A stretch of 24,060 nucleotides of DNA. Origin: DASQTB01 sp035642095 (lineage in GTDB: Bacteria > Actinomycetota > UBA4738 > CALAEC01). Below, in pieces: positions 1 to 6,517 of the stretch (the first letter of the stretch is position 1; the number at the start of each line of letters is the position of its first letter). The stretch is taken from contig DASQTB010000143.1 of assembly GCA_035642095.1 (NCBI GenBank), positions 1-24,060 of the forward strand. The letters are read 5' to 3'. A model generated the notes under the pieces. The model searched no databases. It was not told the DNA's origin and saw only the letters and a list, made by a program, of their open reading frames with translations. A program made the position numbers and the translations under genes.

Positions 1-903
1 ACGGCGTACTCGGCGTACGTCCAGGCCGCACTGGCCACTCAGGCCACCTCCTCGGTCAAGGTGGGCACGAACATCGCCCTGGCCTTCCCCCGGAGCCCCA
101 CGATCACCGCCATGACCGCCCGCGATCTGGCAGAGCTGTCCGGGGGCCGGTTCATCCTGGGTTTGGGCTCACAGGTGAAGCGGGTCAACGAGCATCGCTT
201 CGCCGTGCCCTTTGAGCATCCCGCTCCGAAGATGACCGAGTACGTCGAGGTGATCCGCGAGGTTCTGGCCACCTTCCGAGGGGAGTCGATCGATCATCGG
301 GGACGGTTCTACACGGTGACCATGACCCCGTTCCCCGGTGCGTCCCCCGTCGAGGACGTGCCGATCTTCATCGCCGGCGTGAACCGAACGATGATCGCCG
401 CTGCCGGCGCGGTGGCCGACGGCCTCCTCGGCCATCCGCTGACGTCGCCCACGTACATTCGAGAGGTGGTCCGGCCGACACTCTTGTCCGCGGCTCGAGC
501 GGCAGGCCGTGACCCGGGCTCGGTGAGCCTGACCAACAGCGTGATCCTTCAGCTGAACGATGACCGGGAGCGGGCTCGCTCTGAGGCCGCCCTCCAGATC
601 GCCTTCTACGCCACGACCCGGACATACAAGCCCGTCCTGGAGGCGCACGGCTTCGCCGAGCTGATGGCTCCTCTGCGGGAGGCGTTCGCCCGAGGCGACC
701 TGGCCGAGATGGCCGCGATCGCCATGCCGATGGTGGACACCTACGCCGTGGCCGGAACCGAGGACGAGTGCCGCGAGCGGCTGGCCGCGTTCGACGGTCT
801 GGTCGATCGGATCCTCCTCGGCGGGGCGTGGGTCGGTCCCGACCAGGAGGCCATCGCCCAGAACTACCGGCGGATCCTGCACACGTTCCGCCCCGCCGCC
901 TGA
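1..903 (+). CDS. LLM-class F420-dependent oxidoreductase, 5' end outside the window
   Basis: The frame is open from base 1 and ends at TGA 901-903, leaving about 300 C-terminal residues; a few dozen N-terminal residues are missing. The visible part has the pattern of bacterial luciferase-like monooxygenase (LLM) proteins: GTNIALAFPRSP (residues 22-33), then RFILGLGSQ (50-58), followed by helices and strands consistent with a TIM barrel. Family members in actinomycetes usually use reduced coenzyme F420 to reduce or oxidise small organic substrates in the cytoplasm; FMN-dependent members exist too, and the substrate cannot be read from sequence. The downstream hydrolase starts 2 nt after the stop, so the two are very likely cotranscribed. 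The fold assignment is firm; F420 as cofactor is an inference from the subfamily look. Confidence 0.87.
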   Translation, partial: TAYSAYVQAALATQATSSVKVGTNIALAFPRSPTITAMTARDLAELSGGRFILGLGSQVKRVNEHRFAVPFEHPAPKMTEYVEVIREVLATFRGESIDHRGRFYTVTMTPFPGASPVEDVPIFIAGVNRTMIAAAGAVADGLLGHPLTSPTYIREVVRPTLLSAARAAGRDPGSVSLTNSVILQLNDDRERARSEAALQIAFYATTRTYKPVLEAHGFAELMAPLREAFARGDLAEMAAIAMPMVDTYAVAGTEDECRERLAAFDGLVDRILLGGAWVGPDQEAIAQNYRRILHTFRPAA

Positions 904-905
904 GC

Positions 906-1670
906 GTGCCGTTCCTGCGTCGGCCCGATGGGTGCCGTCTCTATTTCGAGATCCACGGGCCGAGCGATTCCGAGCCGATCGTCCTCCTGGAGGGACTCGG
1001 CGGCGATATCCCAGGGTGGCGGCGCAACATCCCTCACCTGGCCGCGGAGCTGCGGGTCGTCCCCTTCGACTTCCGAGGGAACGGGCGGTCCGACCCACCG
1101 GAGGGCCCGGTGACGATGACTACCTTCGTCGAGGACACCGTGGCGCTGCTCGACCGCCTGAAGCTCGAGGAGGCGCACCTGTACGGCCAGTCCTTCGGGG
1201 GGATGGTCGCTCAGGAGCTGGCCTTGACCGTTCCTCACCGGGCCAGGTCCCTCATCCTGGGCTGCACCCATCCGGGGGTCCGACACGCGGTCCCAGTTCG
1301 GAGCGCCGTTCCGAAATCTCGACCCTGGGAGGCGCTGTACTCGGAGGCGTTCCTCCATGACCACCCGGACGAGGTGGCCGAGGATCTGCGGTCGGCGAGC
1401 CCTCAGGCGCCGGGAGCCGCTCGACGCCAGTGGGAGGCCATGCAGGGCTTCGATTCGTTCGATCGGCTGCCGTCCCTGCGGATCCCCACGCTCGTGCTGC
1501 AGGGGACGGAGGACCGCACCATCCATCCCGACAACGCCAGGCTCCTGGCGGAGCGGATCCCGGGCTCGCGACTGGTGCTCCTGGAAGGTGCCGGACACAA
1601 CTATCACGTGGAGCAGCCCGACGCCGCCGACGAAGCGGTCCTGGGATTCGTCCGAGGCGTGGGGCCCTAG
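906..1670 (+). CDS. alpha/beta hydrolase
   Basis: This is a 254-residue alpha/beta-hydrolase fold enzyme. The GTG at 906 is chosen because it sits 2 nt after the upstream stop and opens directly into the first strand (LRRPDGCRLYFEIHG). The nucleophile elbow is GQSFGG with Ser96, the acid is probably Asp203 in GTEDRT, and the base is His231 in GAGHNYHVEQP. The oxyanion-hole strand is LLEGLGG (28-34). Length and motif spacing match the family that includes esterases, lactonases, haloperoxidase-like and C-C bond hydrolases, so the substrate is open. Coupling to the LLM oxidoreductase suggests a two-step conversion of one compound. Its stop overlaps the ftsH stop on the other strand by a few bases. 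A longer frame back to 768 exists but would run inside the upstream gene. Confidence 0.88.
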   Translation: MPFLRRPDGCRLYFEIHGPSDSEPIVLLEGLGGDIPGWRRNIPHLAAELRVVPFDFRGNGRSDPPEGPVTMTTFVEDTVALLDRLKLEEAHLYGQSFGGMVAQELALTVPHRARSLILGCTHPGVRHAVPVRSAVPKSRPWEALYSEAFLHDHPDEVAEDLRSASPQAPGAARRQWEAMQGFDSFDRLPSLRIPTLVLQGTEDRTIHPDNARLLAERIPGSRLVLLEGAGHNYHVEQPDAADEAVLGFVRGVGP

Positions 1671-3739
1671 CGGCGCTCCGGCTCCCCGGCGGGCTGGCGA
1701 AGGTGCGGGGGAGCGGGGGCCTCCTCCGCCGGCGGCGACGCGGCGGGAGGGGTCCGGGCCAGCTCGGCCTTGCGTTCCCGTTCAGCCTGCCGATCCCGCT
1801 CCGCCGACTCGGCATCGAGCCGGGCTCGTTCGTCCTCCACCGAGGGGATCGGCTCCTGGCCCTCGACGAACTCCTTGAGCTCCTTGCCCTCCAGCACCTC
1901 CCGGACCATCAGCAGCTCGGAGAGCCGGGACAGCAGGTCCTTGCGGTCGTCCAGGATGTCACGGGCCCTCCGCCGGGCCTCCCCCACGATCCGGGAGACC
2001 TCCTCGTCGACCACCCGGGCGGTGTCCTCGCTCATGTCGGGGCGCTGGCCGGGGAACAACATCCGGCCGTCGCTGTTGCGGAAACCGTTGTGGCCGAAGG
2101 ACAACGGCCCCAGCTTCTCGCTCATCCCGTACTCCACGACCATGGCCCGGGCGATCTCGGTGGCCCGTTCCAGGTCGTTCTGGGCCCCGGTCGACACCTG
2201 GCGGAAGGCCAGCTCCTCCGCCGTCCGGCCGCCGAGCAGGATGGTCAGCCGGTCGTCGAGCTCAGGTTCGGTCATCAGGTACCGATCCTCCAGCGGCCGC
2301 TGCATGGTCATCCCCAGCGCCCCTGCCCCTCGAGGGATGATCGTCACCCGATGAACCGGGTCGGCGCTGGGAACGGACAGCGCCACCAGGGCGTGCCCCA
2401 TCTCGTGGACGGCCACGATCTCCCGTTCCTTCTCGCTCATGACCCGGCTCTTCCGCTCGAGCCCGGCCACGACGCGGTCGATGGCCTCCTCCAGCTCGGC
2501 CTCGCCCACCGCGTCCTTCTCCCGGCGAGCCGCCAGGAGGGCGGCCTCGTTGACCACGTTGGCCAGGTCGGCCCCGGTGAAGCCGGGGGTCCGGGCGGCG
2601 ATGACATGGAGGTCGACGTCGTCGTCGAGGGCCACTCCCCGGGCGTGGACGTGGAGGATCGCCTCCCGCCCCTTGAGGTCGGGACGATCAACCACGACCT
2701 GGCGATCGAACCGCCCCGGGCGAAGCAGCGCCGGGTCGAGAACGTCCGGCCGGTTGGTGGCGGCCATGATGATCACGCCCTTCGACGCGTCGAATCCGTC
2801 CATCTCCACCAGGAGCTGGTTCAGGGTCTGCTCCCGCTCGTCGTGCGATCCCATCCCCGCGCCCATCGCTCCGGCCCGGGTCTTGCCGATCGTGTCCAGC
2901 TCGTCCAGGAACACCAGGCACGGAGCTCGCTCCTTGGCCTGCTGGAACAGCTCCCGGACGCGAGCCGCGCCCAGGCCGACAAACATCTCGACGAACTCGG
3001 AGCCGGACATGTAGAAGAACGGCACGCCGGCCTCTCCGGCCACCGCCCGGGCCAGCAGGGTCTTCCCGCAGCCGGGGGGACCGAGGAGGAGGACGCCCTT
3101 GGGGATCCTTCCGCCGAGTCGCTGATACTTCTTCGGATTGGAAAGGAACTCGACGATCTCCTCCAGCTCCTCGACCGCCTCGTCGACCCCGGCCACGTCG
3201 GCGAACGTCGTCTTGAGGTCCTTGCGGTCGTAGATCTTCACCCCTCGGCGGCCCAGGTTGAGGGCGGACGCCGCGCCGCCGCCGGCCATCCTCCGGAACA
3301 CGAATCCCCAGATGGCCACCAGGATCAGGATGGGGAGGATCCACGAGAAGAGGAAGCTGGTCAGCGCGCTGGGCTGCTGCCCGGTGAAGTCCACGTCGTT
3401 CTGCTGGAGCAGGGTGAGCAGCTCCTGCTCGTCCACTCCCGGTGGCCGAACGGTCTCGAACACCTGACCGTCCTCGCCGCGAAGCTGTCCGGCCACCCCC
3501 GTCTCCGAGATCTCCACCCGCTGGACCTGACCCTGCTCAAGCCAGGACAGGAACTGCGAATAGTCGACCTGCCGAGGCTGAGGGACGAACAGCGACTGGA
3601 GGAGGAACAGCACCAGGACGCCGAGCAGGACATACCCCAGCGTGAACTGCCACCGCCGACGGTTGCCACCGCCCGCGCCTCCGAGGTCAAAGCCCTGCCA
3701 CCGTCCGGGCGGGCGCCGCTCGTCGTTGCCGTTCGCCAT
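1667..3739 (-). CDS. ftsH: ATP-dependent zinc metalloprotease FtsH
   Basis: A 690-residue membrane AAA+ protease that extracts and degrades damaged or regulatory membrane and cytosolic proteins as a hexamer. In order: a short basic N-terminus, TM helix about 31-49, an extracytoplasmic domain, TM helix about 129-147, Walker A GPPGCGKT (220-227), Walker B with FLDE (277-280), second region of homology ATNRPDVLDPALLRPGRF, the zinc motif HEMGH (445-449; canonical HEAGH) and the third zinc ligand Asp522 in STGAQNDLERAT. The C-terminus is charged and Pro/Ala-rich, as in many actinobacterial FtsH. ATG 3739 is preferred over the in-frame ATG 3769 because the latter lies inside a likely promoter. The gene is divergent from a SigR-like sigma factor. 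Confidence 0.97.
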   Translation of the reverse strand: MANGNDERRPPGRWQGFDLGGAGGGNRRRWQFTLGYVLLGVLVLFLLQSLFVPQPRQVDYSQFLSWLEQGQVQRVEISETGVAGQLRGEDGQVFETVRPPGVDEQELLTLLQQNDVDFTGQQPSALTSFLFSWILPILILVAIWGFVFRRMAGGGAASALNLGRRGVKIYDRKDLKTTFADVAGVDEAVEELEEIVEFLSNPKKYQRLGGRIPKGVLLLGPPGCGKTLLARAVAGEAGVPFFYMSGSEFVEMFVGLGAARVRELFQQAKERAPCLVFLDELDTIGKTRAGAMGAGMGSHDEREQTLNQLLVEMDGFDASKGVIIMAATNRPDVLDPALLRPGRFDRQVVVDRPDLKGREAILHVHARGVALDDDVDLHVIAARTPGFTGADLANVVNEAALLAARREKDAVGEAELEEAIDRVVAGLERKSRVMSEKEREIVAVHEMGHALVALSVPSADPVHRVTIIPRGAGALGMTMQRPLEDRYLMTEPELDDRLTILLGGRTAEELAFRQVSTGAQNDLERATEIARAMVVEYGMSEKLGPLSFGHNGFRNSDGRMLFPGQRPDMSEDTARVVDEEVSRIVGEARRRARDILDDRKDLLSRLSELLMVREVLEGKELKEFVEGQEPIPSVEDERARLDAESAERDRQAERERKAELARTPPAASPPAEEAPAPPHLRQPAGEPERR

Positions 3740-3749
3740 GTCCGATCCC

Positions 3750-3775
3750 AACTCTTGGTGTCGATCCATGTTCCC
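3750..3775 (-). promoter_or_regulatory. SigR/SigH-type promoter candidate for ftsH
   Basis: Read on the minus strand, GGGAAC (3775-3770) is followed after 17 nt by GTT (3752-3750), and the ftsH ATG is 10 nt further on. Promoters of the SigR (Streptomyces) and SigH (Mycobacterium) class have a GGAAT/GGAAC -35 and a GTT -10 at about this spacing. Since the divergent neighbour encodes exactly this sigma class, control of ftsH by it is a reasonable inference. Transcription would start at or just before ATG 3739. Confidence 0.5.
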
Positions 3776-3799
3776 ACATCCGGCTGACAGCGACCCCGG

Positions 3800-3805
3800 T
3801 ATGCT
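3800..3805 (+). promoter_or_regulatory. -10 element TATGCT, leaderless start of the sigma gene
   Basis: TATGCT fits TANNNT and ends 7 nt before GTG 3813, so the transcript would begin at the start codon. No Shine-Dalgarno is present. This box includes the in-frame ATG at 3801, which is therefore rejected as the start. Confidence 0.55.
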
Positions 3806-3812
3806 GGCCGCC

Positions 3813-4406
3813 GTGAGCGATCCCGCCCAATCCGCCCCCGCCCCCGCCGACCAGCGCCGCCTGGAGGAGCGCTTCGAGCGGGAGGCGCTGCCCCTCCTGA
3901 CCGAGATGTATGCCGGCGCCCTTCGGCTGACCCGCAACCCCTCGGACGCCGAGGACCTCCTCCAGGAGACCTACCTCCGGGCGTATCGCGGCTTCGGGAC
4001 GTTCCGGGAGGGCACGAACCTCCGGGCGTGGCTCTACCGGATCCTCACCAACGCGTTCATCAACACGTACCGCAAGCGTCAACGAGAGCCCCAGACCGTT
4101 TCGGACGAGGAGGTCCCCGAGTGGTACCTCTACGAGCGGCTCGGTGGAGAAGGTGCCGAGGCATCCGCGGAGGCGGAGGTCCTGGAAGCCCTGCCCGACG
4201 AGGACGTGCAGGAAGCTCTGGCCAGCCTCCCCGAGCAATTCCGCCTGGCGGTGCTCCTGGCGGACGTGGAGGGTTTCTCGTACAAGGAGATCGCCGAGAT
4301 CCTCGATGTCCCCATCGGCACCGTCATGTCCCGGCTCCATCGGGGAAGAAGGGCTCTCGAGAAGCGGTTGGTGGATGTGATGCGGGAACGAGGTTTGGTC
4401 CGATGA
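3813..4406 (+). CDS. sigR: RNA polymerase sigma factor, SigR/SigH (ECF, thiol-stress) type
   Basis: A 197-residue ECF sigma factor. Region 2 covers about residues 26-92 with LTRNPSDAEDLLQETYLRAY and the near-invariant FREGTNLRAWLYRILTN and FINTYRKRQREPQ strings of the SigR/SigH clade. Region 4 covers about 130-185 with FSYKEIAEILDVPIGTVMSR as its helix-turn-helix. Known members respond to disulfide and heat stress and turn on thioredoxin, thiol and proteolysis genes; they are held inactive by a zinc anti-sigma factor. Such a gene follows immediately, overlapping by ATGA, which strongly supports the assignment. GTG 3813 is chosen by its TATGCT box and lack of leader; ATG 3801 would add only four residues. 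Confidence 0.93.
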   Translation: MSDPAQSAPAPADQRRLEERFEREALPLLTEMYAGALRLTRNPSDAEDLLQETYLRAYRGFGTFREGTNLRAWLYRILTNAFINTYRKRQREPQTVSDEEVPEWYLYERLGGEGAEASAEAEVLEALPDEDVQEALASLPEQFRLAVLLADVEGFSYKEIAEILDVPIGTVMSRLHRGRRALEKRLVDVMRERGLVR

Positions 4407-4639
4407 TCGAGTGCGAGCAAGCGCTGGCCGAGCTGGAGGCCTACCTCGACGGGGCGCTCCCGGAGAGCCACCGGCCGATACTCGAGGAGCACCTTCAGGC
4501 CTGCGCCCACTGCTTCGAGCGCAAGGATTTCCGGGTCACCGTCCGGGCCGTGATCCGCCGGAAGTGCCGCCCTGCCGTCGCCTTCCCGCCAGGTCTGGCC
4601 GAGCGCATCCGCCTGGTGATCCGGTCGGAACGGGACTGA
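4403..4639 (+). CDS. rsrA: RsrA/RshA-type zinc anti-sigma factor
   Basis: A 78-residue protein with the zinc-containing anti-sigma (ZAS) pattern: Cys4, then His30-x3-Cys34-x2-Cys37, and Cys55. The Cys4 to His30 spacing (26) equals that of Streptomyces RsrA (Cys11 to His37). In that protein oxidation releases zinc, forms a disulfide and frees SigR. The CC pair near the end of RsrA is here Lys-Cys (RRKCRP), so one conserved cysteine is absent. The ATG overlaps the sigma stop (ATGA), giving translational coupling that keeps sigma and anti-sigma balanced. It most probably binds the SigR-like product in the cytoplasm and senses thiol redox state. Confidence 0.88.
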   Translation: MIECEQALAELEAYLDGALPESHRPILEEHLQACAHCFERKDFRVTVRAVIRRKCRPAVAFPPGLAERIRLVIRSERD

Positions 4640-4696
4640 GCCGAAACCGCCTGCCATCTCGGCGACGAATACCGCGTCGGAGGGGGTCCCCACCCT

Positions 4697-4897
4697 TTGG
4701 GCCCGACGACCGTGAAAGGAACCAGACCCGGGAAGCTGCCTCGCCCGTCCCGAGCCGTCGACGGGCAGCAACGAACCTGCGAGCAGCCCGGATGCGGCAC
4801 CCGGCTGTCCCGCTACAACGTCCGGAACCGCTGCTGGCAGCACACCGAGATCGCGTTCCCGAACTACCGAGGGCGGCGCCTGGCCCCCGAGGGGTAG
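4697..4897 (+). CDS. small Cys/His zinc-ribbon-like protein, unknown function
   Basis: A 66-residue basic protein. Its core has Cys28-x4-Cys33-x12-Cys46-x2-His49, with the linker CGTRLSRYN between pairs, followed by FPNYRGRR. The four ligands in this spacing look like a single zinc site. I do not recognise a named family, although CGTRLSRYN followed by CxxH resembles short actinobacterial hypothetical proteins. Start choice is uncertain: TTG 4697 has a GGAGGGGG tract (4679-4686) about 10 nt upstream, while GTG 4712 has no obvious signal. It lies 57 nt after the anti-sigma gene and could be cotranscribed with it. A role in stress or nucleic-acid binding would be guesswork. Confidence 0.6.
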   Translation: MGPTTVKGTRPGKLPRPSRAVDGQQRTCEQPGCGTRLSRYNVRNRCWQHTEIAFPNYRGRRLAPEG

Positions 4898-4917
4898 GGC
4901 GGCATTCAGGAAATCAC

Positions 4918-5058
4918 CGGGGCGGTGACCTGGTGATCCGGGCGGAGCTGCCCGGGATCGAACCGGACAACGACGTGGATATCACCCTCCAGGAGGGCGC
5001 CCTCAGGATCCGAGGTGAGGGCCGTCAGGGCCGGCCCTCGGGGGCCGGCCCTTCCTAG
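4918..5058 (+). pseudogene. truncated Hsp20/alpha-crystallin remnant
   Basis: In frame 1, from about base 4924, the translation GDLVIRAELPGIEPDNDVDI and the following TLQEGALRIRGE match the beginning of the alpha-crystallin domain of actinobacterial small heat-shock proteins. There are only about 32 recognisable residues: nothing upstream resembles an Hsp20 N-terminus, and the rest of the domain, including the C-terminal IxI motif, is missing. Instead the frame runs through a GC-rich hairpin and stops at TAG 5056-5058. The only nearby in-frame start is GTG 4933, inside the first strand. It is best read as a gene fragment, not a working chaperone, sitting in a locus devoted to stress and proteolysis. 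Confidence 0.7.
5027..5052. terminator. perfect 11-bp hairpin, terminator-like
   Basis: Arms AGGGCCGGCCC (5027-5037) and GGGCCGGCCCT (5042-5052) are perfectly complementary around a 4-nt loop. The downstream bases TTCCT form only a weak U-tract, so efficiency as an intrinsic terminator is uncertain. It would end transcription of the sigma/anti-sigma/small-protein unit before the bldC-like gene. It overlaps the tail of the Hsp20 remnant. Confidence 0.6.
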
Positions 5059-5145
5059 CCCAGCCTGCCGCTCGAGATGCGCCAACTCGGCCAAACGGCC
5101 TGAGGCGTCGTTTCCACCCGGCTACCCGAAAAGGGTACGGTGGCG

Positions 5146-5151
5146 TATACT
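5146..5151 (+). promoter_or_regulatory. -10 element TATACT of the bldC-like gene
   Basis: TATACT is a near-consensus -10. Transcription would start near 5158, giving a leader of about 40 nt that contains GGGGAGGAG just before ATG 5201. No clear -35 is visible at 17 bp. Confidence 0.5.
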
Positions 5152-5200
5152 TCTCAGCGGAACGGGCTCAGTGAACGAGAGGACGATGGGGAGGAGAGCG

Positions 5201-5401
5201 ATGGCGCAGCCAAAGGGTGCCGAATACCTGAAAACGGCAGAAGTGGCCGACGTCCTGCACGTGTCGCCGAAGACGGTAACGCGGTGGGCCAAAGACGGAA
5301 AGCTTCCGCACTCTCGGACGCTCGGGGGACATCGCCGGTTCCCGGCTTCCTCCATCCGGAAGCTGGCCGAGGGCCTGATCCAGGTCGGCCAGATCGATTA
5401 G
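5201..5401 (+). CDS. bldC: BldC-like MerR/excisionase-family DNA-binding regulator
   Basis: A 66-residue protein that is essentially a winged helix-turn-helix. Residues YLKTAEVADVLHVSPKTVTR, then WAKDGKLPHSRTLGGHRRFP, match Streptomyces BldC (about 68 residues), including the TRWAKxGKL and RTLGGHRR strings. Such proteins bind AT-rich direct repeats as head-to-tail oligomers and control development or other programmes; here only DNA binding can be claimed. ATG 5201 is chosen for the GGGGAGGAG ribosome site (about 5188-5196) at good spacing; GTG 5171 upstream is out of this context. It has its own promoter (TATACT) and lies between a terminator-like hairpin and a convergent lipoprotein gene. 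Confidence 0.88.
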   Translation: MAQPKGAEYLKTAEVADVLHVSPKTVTRWAKDGKLPHSRTLGGHRRFPASSIRKLAEGLIQVGQID

Positions 5402-5413
5402 CGCCGCTCGAGC

Positions 5414-5737
5414 TCAGGCATCGAGGATCTCGATCGCGTAGATCTCCTCTCCCCTCTGCTCCAGGGTGACCCGGACCGGGAGGCGCTGGGTCCGGTGCTC
5501 AACCAGGTGCTCCAGGTCGAACCCGTAGTCTCGTGAGGGGTCGATGCGGACCCGGTAGTCCGTTCCATCGTCCTCGACGGTGAACGTCCTGATCACTCCG
5601 CGGTCGTCGCGGCCTACGGCGGTGATCTGGCCGGTCACGGCACCGGGGGGCGGCTCCTCGGTCGCCCCGCTGCAGCCCACCGCCAGCGCCAGCCCGAGGA
5701 CCATCAACGCTCGCACCCGTGGATTGTGCCGTACCAT
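5414..5737 (-). CDS. small predicted lipoprotein, conserved hypothetical type
   Basis: From ATG 5737 the product is 107 residues: a basic n-region (MVRHNPRVR), a hydrophobic stretch ALMVLGLALAVG and Cys22, giving a lipobox-like AVGC. The mature part is short, acidic and beta-rich (GQITAVGRDDRGVIRTFTVE, later DYGFDLEHLVEHR, ending in YAIEILDA). It is probably anchored to the outer face of the membrane. An alternative start is GTG 5716, which has CACAAT 6 nt upstream and would fit the leaderless pattern seen elsewhere, leaving a signal of only 14 residues before the Cys. I do not know a function. The divergent S51-like gene starts within 8-30 bp, so the two share a promoter region. Confidence 0.75.
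   Translation of the reverse strand: MVRHNPRVRALMVLGLALAVGCSGATEEPPPGAVTGQITAVGRDDRGVIRTFTVEDDGTDYRVRIDPSRDYGFDLEHLVEHRTQRLPVRVTLEQRGEEIYAIEILDA
5723..5737. promoter_or_regulatory. divergent -10 boxes between lipoprotein and S51-like gene
   Basis: Plus strand: TACCAT (5732-5737) ends 7 nt before GTG 5745. Minus strand: CACAAT (5728-5723) ends 6 nt before GTG 5716, an alternative start of the lipoprotein. The plus box coincides with the lipoprotein ATG 5737, so both genes cannot easily be transcribed at once. Confidence 0.45.
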
Positions 5738-5744
5738 CCCCGCC

Positions 5745-6458
5745 GTGGCATCCGGCATGTTCGGCCTCCTGGGTTCGGGTGAGTTCGAGCCGTGGGCCGC
5801 GGAGGTGGATCGTGTGTTGCTCGATCGAGCCCGGCCCGGGGCCGTGCTGATCCTCCCCACGGCCAGCGCCCCCGAGGGCGACCACGTGTTCGACCGGTGG
5901 GGACACAAGGGCCTCGATCACTACGGCCGCCAGGAGGTCGTGGCGCACGTGCTTCCTCTGAAGGGCCGGGCGGACGCATCCGATCCGAAGCTGGTAGCCG
6001 CCCTCGACGACGCGGCGATGGTGTTCTTCTCGGGCGGGAACCCCGGGTACCTGGCCGACACGCTCGCCGGCTCGACGTTCTGGTCGGCCCTCCGGCAGCA
6101 CCTCGATCGAGGGCTGGCGTATGCCGGCTGCAGCGCGGGCATGGCGGCCCTCGGTGAGCTCACTCCCGATACCGGGTTCCGGCTGATGGGACGGAACGGC
6201 CTCCGACCGGGCCTCCGGTTGTTCCCCGGGACCAACTTCGCTCCCCACTGGGACACGCTAGATGTCTTCCGGCCGGGCCTCCGAGCCGTCCTGGCGGAAG
6301 CGCTGGGCCGTCACCGGCTCGTGGCGGTCGACGAGCGGACGGCTCTGGTGGGGGAGGCCGACCGCTGGACGGTGGTCGGCTCGGGGAGCGTCCACGTCCT
6401 GGCCGGCGGGGAGTGGCGCCACGTTCCCGCCGGACGGTCGGTTGCGCTGGCCGATTGA
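5745..6458 (+). CDS. S51-like Ser peptidase / class I glutamine amidotransferase-like protein
   Basis: A 237-residue protein of the cyanophycinase/peptidase E-like group. The N-terminus MFGLLGSGEF is the typical first strand; LILPTASAPEGD (35-46) and FFSGGNPGYL (94-103) follow. The nucleophile elbow is AGCSAGM with Ser130, and NFAPHWDT (164-171) occupies the place of the usual His-containing strand. Family members cleave Asp-containing dipeptides, cyanophycin or related amides, but many actinobacterial copies are uncharacterised; the substrate is unknown. GTG 5745 is chosen because TACCAT lies 7 nt upstream and there is no ribosome site; ATG 5757 is the alternative. No signal peptide, so cytoplasmic. 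Confidence 0.8.
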   Translation: MASGMFGLLGSGEFEPWAAEVDRVLLDRARPGAVLILPTASAPEGDHVFDRWGHKGLDHYGRQEVVAHVLPLKGRADASDPKLVAALDDAAMVFFSGGNPGYLADTLAGSTFWSALRQHLDRGLAYAGCSAGMAALGELTPDTGFRLMGRNGLRPGLRLFPGTNFAPHWDTLDVFRPGLRAVLAEALGRHRLVAVDERTALVGEADRWTVVGSGSVHVLAGGEWRHVPAGRSVALAD

Positions 6459-6505
6459 TAGCCGTGGCATGAGCACCCCCCGGGGACCGTGAAGGAGCGG
6501 CCGGG

Positions 6506-6511
6506 TAGCAT
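6506..6511 (+). promoter_or_regulatory. -10 element TAGCAT, leaderless start
   Basis: TAGCAT ends 6 nt before GTG 6518, the start of the crotonase-fold gene. No Shine-Dalgarno lies close to the GTG (GAAGGAG at 6491-6497 is about 20 nt away). Confidence 0.5.
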
Positions 6512-6517
6512 GACCCG

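Noticed and set aside
3737..3769. Alternative ftsH start ATG 3769
   Set aside because: It falls within the SigR-like promoter spacer; a start at 3739 fits the predicted transcription start better.
1430..3787. Very long plus-strand open frame opposite ftsH
   Set aside because: It is the mirror of the high-GC ftsH gene; the translation is low-complexity and matches no family.
3642..3812. Longer N-terminus for the sigma factor
   Set aside because: It would read through the ftsH promoter and start region, and the TATGCT box overlaps ATG 3801.
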